Positions 1-6,482 of a DNA stretch of 15,617 bases are shown here, piece by piece. The notes beneath the pieces are model-generated. The model saw only the letters and a program-made list of their open reading frames with translations, made no database searches and was not told the origin of the DNA. The stretch lies in the NCBI GenBank assembly GCA_025350345.1, contig JANXYA010000358.1, positions 1 through 15,617 on the forward strand. The letters are read 5' to 3'. The stretch is from Gammaproteobacteria bacterium (GTDB lineage Bacteria; Pseudomonadota; Gammaproteobacteria; Steroidobacterales; Steroidobacteraceae). The position numbers and the translations under genes are program-made. The stretch's first letter is position 1. Every line of letters starts with the position of its first letter.

Positions 1-1050
1 CTTGCCCGTCCAGATCGGCTTGCCGTTATCCTGGATCGAGGTCGTCCAGGTCTTCTTGACAAGCTTAACAAGCTTTTCGGGCAGGGGCACGTAGTCAAGC
101 TTGGCCGCCATGTCAGCGCCGCTCTTGTAGGCCCAGGCGAAGAACTTGAGCGCCTCGGCCGCTGCCGCCACATCTTTAGGCTGCCGATACATGATGATGA
201 AGCTGGCGCCTGTGATCGGCCACGAGGCGGCACCGGCCTGGTCGGTAAGAATAAGGTAGTACCCCTCGGCCTTCTCCCAGTCGGCGTTGGCCGCCGCCGC
301 CTGGAAGGCGGCGGCTTCCGGAGCGACGAACTTACCGTCGTGATTCTTCAGGCGCAGATACGTCATCGCGTTCTGCTTCGCGTACGCGTATTCAACATAC
401 CCGATCGCACCCTCGGTCTGCGTGGTCATATTGGCCACGCCCTCGTTACCCTTGGCGCCAATTCCGGTGGGCCACTCGACCGAAGCGTTGGCGCCGATCT
501 TGCTCTTGAACGTCGGGCTGACGGTCGACAGATAGTTGGTAAACAGGAAGTTCGTACCCGAACCGTCAGAGCGGTACACCGGCGCGATCGCCAGGTCGGG
601 CAGCTTGGCCTTGGGATTGAGCGCCTTGATGCGGGCGTCATTCCACTTGGTAATTTCACCGAGGTACATGCTGGCCAGTGTCGGGCCGTCAAGCTGCAGT
701 TCGCCGGGCTTGAAGCCCGGGATGTTGACCACCGGCACCACACCACCGATGACCATCGGCCACTGGACCAGCCCGGAATCGCTCAGGTCCTTGGGCTCCA
801 GCGGCTTGTCCGAGGCGCCGAAAGTGACCGTCGCGGCTTTGATCTGCTTGATGCCACCGCCCGACCCGATCGATTGATAATTTAGACCAACCCCGGTCTG
901 GGCCTTGTAGGCCTCGGCCCATTTCGAGTAAACAGGATAGGGAAAGGTCGCACCGGCACCCGATATATCGGTCGCTGAGGCGATGCCCATCGCGCCGATT
1001 GCCAGCGCGCCGGCAATGGCCCGGAGCTTGAATGTGGTGCTGATACTCAC
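1..1050 (-). CDS. pstS: Phosphate ABC transporter periplasmic substrate-binding protein PstS (3' end cut by window edge)
   Basis: Binds inorganic phosphate in the periplasm and delivers it to the PstCAB permease. The reading frame stays open for 350 codons from a GTG at 1050 to the window edge. The start is chosen because AAGGGG lies 9 nt upstream and a signal peptide follows directly (residues 1-26, ending A-S-A before TDISG). Family motifs are clear: GAGATFP (31-37), the GSGGG phosphate loop (62-66), FGASD (78-82) and RSDGSGT (160-166), which line the phosphate site in E. coli PstS. The frame ends in NGKPIWTGK, equivalent to the last residues of E. coli PstS (about 346 aa), so only a few codons are missing. 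It is transcribed from a Pho-box promoter at 1097-1130. pstCAB would be expected just beyond the left edge, but that is inference. Confidence 0.96.
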   Translation of the reverse strand, partial: MSISTTFKLRAIAGALAIGAMGIASATDISGAGATFPYPVYSKWAEAYKAQTGVGLNYQSIGSGGGIKQIKAATVTFGASDKPLEPKDLSDSGLVQWPMVIGGVVPVVNIPGFKPGELQLDGPTLASMYLGEITKWNDARIKALNPKAKLPDLAIAPVYRSDGSGTNFLFTNYLSTVSPTFKSKIGANASVEWPTGIGAKGNEGVANMTTQTEGAIGYVEYAYAKQNAMTYLRLKNHDGKFVAPEAAAFQAAAANADWEKAEGYYLILTDQAGAASWPITGASFIIMYRQPKDVAAAAEALKFFAWAYKSGADMAAKLDYVPLPEKLVKLVKKTWTTSIQDNGKPIWTGK

Positions 1051-1096
1051 TTGCTTGATCCCCTTATGGTCTGACCGCAGAACCTGCAGGACCGTC

Positions 1097-1130
1097 CTTA
1101 TAGCCGCACCGTATGACGGTTGTGTGTCAG
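1097..1130 (-). promoter_or_regulatory. Pho box and -10 of the pstS promoter
   Basis: Read on the minus strand, 1130-1113 is CTGACAC-ACAA-CCGTCAT. This fits the PhoB-binding 7-4-7 direct repeat (consensus CTGTCAT twice) at 5/7 and 6/7 positions. Exactly 10 bp further on lies TATAAG (1102-1097), the same box-to--10 spacing as in E. coli pstS, where the Pho box replaces the -35. The predicted transcript starts near 1090, giving a leader of about 40 nt before the GTG at 1050. The box sits in the pstS/dapE divergent gap. Activation by phosphate limitation is inferred from the motif. Confidence 0.85.
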
Positions 1131-1210
1131 GCTTGCTCCGATCAGGCGCATGTGCATGATTGCATTGGTAGACTCGGGCCCCCTCGCTATCTGCCGAGCA
1201 TAGGAAATTG

Positions 1211-2338
1211 ATGTCTGCAACGCTTGCGCTGACCCGGAACCTGATGGCCCGATTTTCCGTCACGCCGGCCGATGGGGGCTGCCAGGAGTTGCTGGCCGCA
1301 CGGCTCGAAGCGCTGGGCTTTCACATCGAGAAGCTCCCCTTTGGCCGTGTCGAGAACCTCTGGGCCACGCGCGGTGAGGGCCACCCGGTGCTGTGCTTTG
1401 CGGGGCATACTGATGTGGTACCCGCTGGGCCACTGGAAAACTGGAGTTCCGACCCATTCCAGCCTGAAATCCGCACTGGTGTGCTCTACGGGCGCGGTGC
1501 TGCAGATATGAAGAGTGGGCTCGCCGCCATGGTGACGGCCACCGAGTCGTTCATCGCCGAACACCCGCGGCATCAGGGGAAGATCGCTTTTCTGATTACC
1601 AGCGACGAGGAGGGACCATCGGTCGATGGCACCAGGCGAGTGGTCGACACGCTGCTGAGGCGTAACGAACTCATTGACTGGTGCATTGTCGGCGAGCCCT
1701 CGAGCGAACAGGTCGCCGGCGATATGCTCAAGATCGGCCGGCGCGGCTCGCTGTCCGCGCGCCTCACGGTCCACGGCGTACAGGGGCATATTGCCTATCC
1801 GCAACTCGCTGATAACCCCGTGCACCGATTCGCACCCGCGCTGGCGGAACTTGGCAGCCGTGTCTGGGATCATGGCGACGAGCATTTCCAGCCCACCAGC
1901 TTCCAGGTTTCCAACCTGAACGCAGGCACAGGCGCGCCCAACGTGATTCCAGGCGAGTTGACTGCGCGTTTCAATCTGCGCTACTCGCCGGCGCAGACCT
2001 CCGAGGGTCTGAAGCGCATCGTCGAGGAACTGCTCACCCGCCACCAGGTGCGCCACACGATCGAATGGTACCTGTCCGGCGAACCTTTCTATTCGCGTCA
2101 GGGCAGACTCCTGGCTGGCGTGAAAGCGGCCGTCAGGCAGGTGACCGGCAAGGATCCGGCGCTATCGACCGATGGCGGAACTTCTGACGGGCGGTTTTTT
2201 TCTCACATGGGCGCCGAAGTGGTGGAACTGGGCGTACCAAACCCGTCGATCCACAAGGTCGACGAATCCGTGCGGCTCACGGACATCGAGTTACTGCACG
2301 CGATGTACCTGCACTCGCTCCGCAACCTGCTCGCGTAG
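1211..2338 (+). CDS. dapE: Succinyl-diaminopimelate desuccinylase DapE
   Basis: Hydrolyses N-succinyl-LL-2,6-diaminopimelate to LL-DAP and succinate in the cytosolic lysine/peptidoglycan pathway; a di-zinc M20-family enzyme. The 375-aa product matches the family length (E. coli 375). Visible motifs are AGHTDVVP (64-71, metal His66 and catalytic Asp68), GRGAADMK (94-101, bridging Asp99), TSDEE (130-134, catalytic and metal Glu), GEPSS (161-165), GTSDGRF and the C-terminal IHKVDE with the last zinc His. ATG at 1211 is preferred over the TTG just before it (1208), because AGGAA at 1202-1206 then has a 4-nt spacer instead of 1. It is divergent from pstS and convergent with dsbB (15 bp between stops). 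No clear promoter was identified. Confidence 0.97.
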   Translation: MSATLALTRNLMARFSVTPADGGCQELLAARLEALGFHIEKLPFGRVENLWATRGEGHPVLCFAGHTDVVPAGPLENWSSDPFQPEIRTGVLYGRGAADMKSGLAAMVTATESFIAEHPRHQGKIAFLITSDEEGPSVDGTRRVVDTLLRRNELIDWCIVGEPSSEQVAGDMLKIGRRGSLSARLTVHGVQGHIAYPQLADNPVHRFAPALAELGSRVWDHGDEHFQPTSFQVSNLNAGTGAPNVIPGELTARFNLRYSPAQTSEGLKRIVEELLTRHQVRHTIEWYLSGEPFYSRQGRLLAGVKAAVRQVTGKDPALSTDGGTSDGRFFSHMGAEVVELGVPNPSIHKVDESVRLTDIELLHAMYLHSLRNLLA

Positions 2339-2353
2339 CAGCGGGCTTTGAAT

Positions 2354-2845
2354 TCAGCGCCGCGCTGCGCCCCAGTTCGCGTACACGCCGAGCGCCCCGA
2401 GCGCGCCAGCTGCGATCAGCACCCAGGTCGGCATCGCGAGCGTCAGGAAGGTCCAGTTCACCTGATGGCATTCGCCCGAACCGGTGAGTACCTTGCGGAT
2501 CACCTCGGAAAGCGGGAACACATCCAGCAAGTAGTTCAGTGTAGCGCCGCAGACCGGCACGGCATCCGCCGGTAAATGCTGTATCCACACGTGTCGCGCC
2601 GCGACCGCCACGGTCATCGCGGCGGCCACGGCCAAGAGGACCCCGTAGATGCGCGCCCCCAGGGCATTCGGTGCGTGCAGCCAGGCCATCAGGAACAGCA
2701 CGCCGATGGCAGCCACGCCGAGGCGCTGGAAAATGCACAGGGGGCAGGGATCGACCCTGAGCACCCCCTGCACGTACCAGGCGTAACCCAGCAGGGCGAG
2801 GCATGACAGGAATCCGGTCAGGTTCAGGCTGCGGCGGGTCAGCAT
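2354..2845 (-). CDS. dsbB: Disulfide bond formation protein DsbB
   Basis: Inner-membrane quinone reductase that reoxidises periplasmic DsbA. The 163-aa protein has four hydrophobic segments (about 9-27, 42-58, 64-83, 136-155). Both redox Cys pairs are present: the first-loop DPCPLC (Cys34/Cys37, followed by the conserved Arg41) and the second-loop pair Cys99 and Cys126 (GEC-x-QVNWTFL). So it looks functional. The frame is open further upstream into phoU, but homology begins at MLTRRSLNLTGF, so ATG 2845 is chosen; its ribosome site is poor. It follows phoU by 34 bp on the same strand with no obvious terminator, so it is probably cotranscribed with phoU. Confidence 0.94.
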   Translation of the reverse strand: MLTRRSLNLTGFLSCLALLGYAWYVQGVLRVDPCPLCIFQRLGVAAIGVLFLMAWLHAPNALGARIYGVLLAVAAAMTVAVAARHVWIQHLPADAVPVCGATLNYLLDVFPLSEVIRKVLTGSGECHQVNWTFLTLAMPTWVLIAAGALGALGVYANWGAARR

Positions 2846-2879
2846 GGTGCCAAGGGTCCGCCGGGGCCGGCCTGGCGGC

Positions 2880-3608
2880 TCAACCGCGGGCATTTTGGTT
2901 CTTGAGTTCCAGCTCGACACGTTCGAGCGAGCGGTGGCGAATATCCTTGCCGTGCACCATATAGATGACGTATTCGCAGACATTCTTGGCGTGATCGCCG
3001 ATGCGCTCGAGTGAGCGCACCACCCACATGACATCCAGCGCCCGGCGAATCATGCGCGGGTCCTCCATCATGAAGGTGATGCACTGGCGCTGGATGGATT
3101 CGTATTCCTCATCGACAATGCGATCACTGCGCGCCGTGCGCATCGCCAGTTCGGCATCGAGGCGTGCGAAGGCGTTGAGCGCATCGTGCACCATTCCCTT
3201 GGCCGCGCGGCCAATATGCTTGATTTCCCTGTACTGTCCGGCAGGACGCTCCTCCGTCGCCAGCCGCGCCGCAATCAGTGCAATCTTCTCGCACTCATCG
3301 CCTACGCGCTCCAGATCGGTGATCGTCTTGATGGTCGCCACGATCAGGCGCAGGTCTCCGGCGGCCGGGGCGCGCGTGGCGAGAATGCGGCTGCATTCCT
3401 CGTCGATCGATACCTCCATGCCGTTGACCTTGTAATCCTGGGTGGCGACCGCCTTGCCCAGCTCGCTGTTGCCATCCTCCAGCGCCGTCAACGCGCGGCC
3501 GAGCTGCTCCTCGACAAAGCCGCCCATCGCCAACACCTTGGCACGAACGCGTTCGAGGTCTTCATTGAAGCGCCGGGAAGTGTGGTGCGAAAGGTCAGCG
3601 GCTTCCAT
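2880..3608 (-). CDS. phoU: Phosphate-signalling protein PhoU
   Basis: Peripheral cytoplasmic protein that links Pst transporter activity to PhoR and keeps the Pho regulon off when phosphate is plentiful. The 242-aa product has the two PhoU three-helix repeats, each with its acidic metal-cluster signature: DLERVGDE (98-105) and SLERIGDHAKNV (199-210). The N-terminus (HHTSRRFNEDLERVRAKVLAMGG) is typical of proteobacterial PhoU. Start ATG 3608 has only a weak GGAA upstream. It lies 75 bp downstream of phoR on the same strand, not directly after pst genes. A TATAGT at 3639-3644 could give it its own promoter. dsbB follows. Confidence 0.96.
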   Translation of the reverse strand: MEAADLSHHTSRRFNEDLERVRAKVLAMGGFVEEQLGRALTALEDGNSELGKAVATQDYKVNGMEVSIDEECSRILATRAPAAGDLRLIVATIKTITDLERVGDECEKIALIAARLATEERPAGQYREIKHIGRAAKGMVHDALNAFARLDAELAMRTARSDRIVDEEYESIQRQCITFMMEDPRMIRRALDVMWVVRSLERIGDHAKNVCEYVIYMVHGKDIRHRSLERVELELKNQNARG

Positions 3609-3638
3609 GGGAATGGTTCCGGGCAGTAGCTGAGGCCA

Positions 3639-3644
3639 ACTATA
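3639..3644 (-). promoter_or_regulatory. Possible -10 element upstream of phoU
   Basis: The 75-bp phoR-phoU gap contains TATAGT on the minus strand (5 of 6 bases of TATAAT), about 30 nt before the phoU ATG. No convincing -35 hexamer lies 16-18 bp upstream, and no Pho box is visible in the gap, so this is only a candidate secondary promoter. Confidence 0.3.
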
Positions 3645-3683
3645 GCCCAGTCGGCGGGAGAAAATGCGAGCCGGATCCCAATC

Positions 3684-4979
3684 TCAGGCTGGAGCCACGA
3701 GGCGGGCGGGCGGGAAATGGCAGCTAAAAGTGCTGCCCTGCCCTTCTTCACTCTCGATTTGCAGGCTGGCGCCATGGCGCTGGAGCGCGTGCTTGACGAT
3801 GGCGAGCCCCAGTCCCGAGCCACCGCTGGCGCGGCTCCGGCCCGCATCCACGCGATAAAAACGCTCCGTTAGCCGGGGAATGTGTTCAGCGGCAATGCCG
3901 ATGCCGGTGTCCTTCACGACGAAGTGACCGCCGTTCTCATCGCGCCACCAGCGCATCGTGATGCTGCCGCCCGCAGGGGTATATTTTGCCGCGTTTTCCA
4001 GCAGATTGGCGAATGCCGAGTGGATCTGCGCCTCCACGCCGAGCAGGCGGTCGGCCGTTTCAATTTCCAACCTCACGTCCAAAGAGTGGGAGACACGCGC
4101 GAGCAGATCACTGCGCAGGCGGGTGACCAGGGCACCGACGTCTATCGGCTCACCGGCCGGCGCACTGGTTTCAGCCTCGAGGCGGGACAGCTCGAGCAGG
4201 TCGTGCACGATCGCCGCCATGCGCAATGCCTGGCGGCGCATCTCATCAATGGGCCCACGCAACATCGGGTCGACGTTCTCATCCTGTGAAATCGTTTCCA
4301 GGTAGCCGGAGATGACGGTCAGAGGCGAGCGCAGCTCGTGCGAGGCATTGGCCACGAAGTCCCTGCGCATCGCTTCGAGGTGCGCCTGCCGGGTGACGTC
4401 GCGCACCAGCAGCAGCAACTGGCCCGTGCCGTAAGGTACGACCTGGAAGTGCAGGTACTGTTCGGACACGCCGCTGGCCTGCACCACCACCGGCACGCTG
4501 TAATCACCGGTGCGCAGGTATTGCACGAACTCCGGACGGCGCACCAGGTTATCGACGCGCAGGCCGACATCGCCCCGGCCGCGCAGGTTCAGCAGCTGCG
4601 CCGCCGCGCGGTTGAACCAGAGGATCTCCGCGGCCGGATTCAGCATGACGACACCGTCGGGAATCGCGGCGGTCGAGTGGCGCAGCTCGCGCAGCAGCTG
4701 CAGCATGCGCCGCTTGTGATATTGCTTGCGGCGAAACAGCCGTGCGATCAACCCAATGAGTTCGCCCCAGGCTCCGCCGGCGTCCGGCGCCAGGTCCACG
4801 CGGTCGCGCCGGAGCCATTGCAGCAGGCGCATCAGCAGGTACAGCTGGCGCACCAGGAGCGCTGCCAGCACGATCGCGACCACCAGGCCGGCGCGTCCGA
4901 CCGTCATCCCTACGAGGTACGCGGCCGCAACCGCCAGCAGCGAGCGTGCCAGCAGGGCCCACCATGAGGACACCGTCAT
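3684..4979 (-). CDS. phoR: Phosphate regulon sensor histidine kinase PhoR
   Basis: Membrane sensor kinase that phosphorylates PhoB when phosphate is scarce. The 431-aa protein matches E. coli PhoR in length (431) and layout. It has two closely spaced N-terminal membrane helices (about 8-25 and 30-50) with almost no periplasmic loop, a charged linker, a PAS domain (about 100-190), then the kinase core. The H-box is NASHELRSPL with phosphoacceptor His214. The N-box is NLLENAAKYTP (325-335, Asn329), the D-box DTGIG starts at Asp357, and the ATP-lid glycines GGSGLGLAIVKH are at 386-397. It lies 28 bp downstream of phoB, consistent with a phoBR operon. The PhoR-type name rests on the short loop, the PAS domain and the phoB/phoU neighbours. 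Confidence 0.96.
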   Translation of the reverse strand: MTVSSWWALLARSLLAVAAAYLVGMTVGRAGLVVAIVLAALLVRQLYLLMRLLQWLRRDRVDLAPDAGGAWGELIGLIARLFRRKQYHKRRMLQLLRELRHSTAAIPDGVVMLNPAAEILWFNRAAAQLLNLRGRGDVGLRVDNLVRRPEFVQYLRTGDYSVPVVVQASGVSEQYLHFQVVPYGTGQLLLLVRDVTRQAHLEAMRRDFVANASHELRSPLTVISGYLETISQDENVDPMLRGPIDEMRRQALRMAAIVHDLLELSRLEAETSAPAGEPIDVGALVTRLRSDLLARVSHSLDVRLEIETADRLLGVEAQIHSAFANLLENAAKYTPAGGSITMRWWRDENGGHFVVKDTGIGIAAEHIPRLTERFYRVDAGRSRASGGSGLGLAIVKHALQRHGASLQIESEEGQGSTFSCHFPPARLVAPA

Positions 4980-5007
4980 CGACTGCGCCCGGCCCTGTGC
5001 CCGTGCG

Positions 5008-5706
5008 TCAGGTGTCTACGCGCACCGAAAACCGGTAGCCCGTTCCACGAACGGTCTGTACGTAGTGGTCGCAGGCGAAGTCTTCGAGGGCTTTGCGGAG
5101 CCTGCGAATGTGCACGTCGATGGTGCGCTCTTCCACATATACATTGCCTCCCCAGACGCGATCGAGCAGCTGTTCGCGACTGTATACACGATCGGGGTGC
5201 AACATGAAAAATTCCAGCAGCCGGTACTCGGTCGGTCCCAGCGCTACGGCCCTGTCCGCGGCACTCACGCGGTGGCCGGCGCGATCGAGTGCCAGAACGC
5301 CGTGGCTGACCGCTTCGCCTTCATCCTGCCCCGCCGTCCGGCGCAGCAGGGCATTGACCCTCGCCAGCAGTTCGCGCGGCGAAAAGGGCTTGGTCAGGTA
5401 GTCATCGGCGCCGCCGTCGAGACCAGCTACCTTGTCGGCCTCGGCGGCACGGGCCGTGAGCATGATGATGGGCAGGTCGCGCGTTTCGCGCTCGCGTTTG
5501 AGCGAGCGCGTCAGCTCCAGTCCGCTGGTATCGGGCAGCATCCAGTCCACCAGGATCAGGTCGGGGCGCCGGTCGGCCAGAGCGGAGCGTGCGGCGCGGC
5601 TGTCCTCGGCCTCCCGCACTTCGAAGCCGGCGCGCTTGAGGCCAAAGGCGATCATCTCGCGGATCGGCCGCTCGTCTTCAACGATGAGGATGTGCTTCGG
5701 CGTCAT
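5008..5706 (-). CDS. phoB: Phosphate regulon response regulator PhoB
   Basis: DNA-binding response regulator that activates phosphate-starvation genes by binding Pho boxes. At 232 aa it has the standard layout. The receiver domain (1-120) has acidic-pocket Glu10/Asp11, phosphoacceptor Asp54 (LVDWMLPD), Thr84 and Lys106 (TKPFSP). An OmpR/PhoB-type winged helix follows (about 135-228), with LGPTEYRLLEFFMLHPDRVYSREQ and a recognition-helix region of VEERTIDVHIRRLRKAL. ATG 5706 begins the MTPKHILIVEDE core; there is no good Shine-Dalgarno sequence. Its promoter (5734-5767) carries a near-consensus Pho box, so autoactivation is likely. phoR follows after 28 bp. Confidence 0.97.
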   Translation of the reverse strand: MTPKHILIVEDERPIREMIAFGLKRAGFEVREAEDSRAARSALADRRPDLILVDWMLPDTSGLELTRSLKRERETRDLPIIMLTARAAEADKVAGLDGGADDYLTKPFSPRELLARVNALLRRTAGQDEGEAVSHGVLALDRAGHRVSAADRAVALGPTEYRLLEFFMLHPDRVYSREQLLDRVWGGNVYVEERTIDVHIRRLRKALEDFACDHYVQTVRGTGYRFSVRVDT

Positions 5707-5733
5707 GAGTGGGGGCGCACGCAGTGCGGCGCC

Positions 5734-5767
5734 ACGTTAGCCATGGTGTATGACAGATCCATGACAA
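5734..5767 (-). promoter_or_regulatory. Pho box and -10 of the phoBR promoter
   Basis: On the minus strand 5767-5750 reads TTGTCAT-GGAT-CTGTCAT. The second 7-mer is the exact Pho-box consensus and the first differs at one base. Ten bp downstream is TAACGT (5739-5734) as the -10, the same geometry as the pstS promoter in this window. The expected leader is only about 20 nt. The box lies just after the tsaB stop (5778), so the phoB promoter starts right at the end of the preceding operon. This implies PhoB autoregulation. Confidence 0.87.
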
Positions 5768-5777
5768 GGCAAGGGAA

Positions 5778-6482
5778 CTAGGAAACAGGCGCCTGGCCGG
5801 GAACCATTGCCACATTGTCACGCAGGTAGATCGGCAGGGCCTGCTCGGCCGGCACCGCCAGAGCCAGGCCATCGCGCGCCGCCAGGGCGGCGATTTCACG
5901 GGCGTGCGGTGCCAGTCGGGCCAGCACGGGCTGCAGCTGCGATGACAGGGTACTCGCCAGCACCGGATGCGCGAGAAAGCCTGCACCGGCGCCCGCGGCG
6001 GACCGGCTTCCCAGCCACTGACGCGCCGCAGCGATCACAGCTTCCGGGCCCGCCACGGCCTCGCCGGTCGCCGGCCGGGCGTATCCATCGACCTGATCGA
6101 AGCCGGCCCAGTACAGCTCGCCCATGCGCGCATCGAGGCAGACCAGCGCGTGCAGCGGCCGTTGCGGGCAGCCGAGCGCCTGCTGCGCGACCGCCCGCAG
6201 GTCGGAGACCGGAATGACCGGCAGTCCGGCTGCAAAGGCCAGTCCCTGTGTCAGGCTCGCGGCCAACCTCAGGCCGGTAAAGGCGCCCGGACCACGGCCA
6301 AAGGCAATCGCATCCAGCGAGCGCAGGGTCCAGCCCGCCGTGGCCAGCGCTTCATCCATCATGCCCAGGATATGCGCGCCATGGCCGCGCTCGGCCACTC
6401 GCTCAGCGCTGTGCACTTCACCCTCATGCCACAGCGCCACGCTGCAGCACTCCGTGGCGGTGTCGAGCGCCAGCAGCCTCAT
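5778..6482 (-). CDS. tsaB: tRNA threonylcarbamoyladenosine biosynthesis protein TsaB
   Basis: TsaB (YeaZ) is the inactive TsaD paralogue that pairs with TsaD in the bacterial complex making t6A37 on ANN-decoding tRNAs. The 234-aa product (E. coli 231) has the ASKHA-fold N-terminus MRLLALDTATECCSVAL, the conserved HG-H-x-L stretch (RGHGAHIL) and the family hallmark GRGPGAFTGLRL. The frame continues 8 codons upstream, but ATG 6482 is chosen: it begins the conserved core and overlaps the yoaA stop as ATGA (6482-6479), a classic translational coupling. The pairing yoaA-tsaB is also found in E. coli. phoB follows after 71 bp under its own promoter. Confidence 0.95.
   Translation of the reverse strand: MRLLALDTATECCSVALWHEGEVHSAERVAERGHGAHILGMMDEALATAGWTLRSLDAIAFGRGPGAFTGLRLAASLTQGLAFAAGLPVIPVSDLRAVAQQALGCPQRPLHALVCLDARMGELYWAGFDQVDGYARPATGEAVAGPEAVIAAARQWLGSRSAAGAGAGFLAHPVLASTLSSQLQPVLARLAPHAREIAALAARDGLALAVPAEQALPIYLRDNVAMVPGQAPVS

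Noticed and set aside
1131..1210. Possible dapE promoter (TTGCTC, TTGCAT and nearby hexamers).
   Set aside because: No -35/-10 pair with acceptable match and spacing was found.
2354..3034. Longer dsbB reading frame starting at 3034 inside phoU.
   Set aside because: The extra 63 residues are the phoU sequence read out of frame. DsbB homology starts at ATG 2845.
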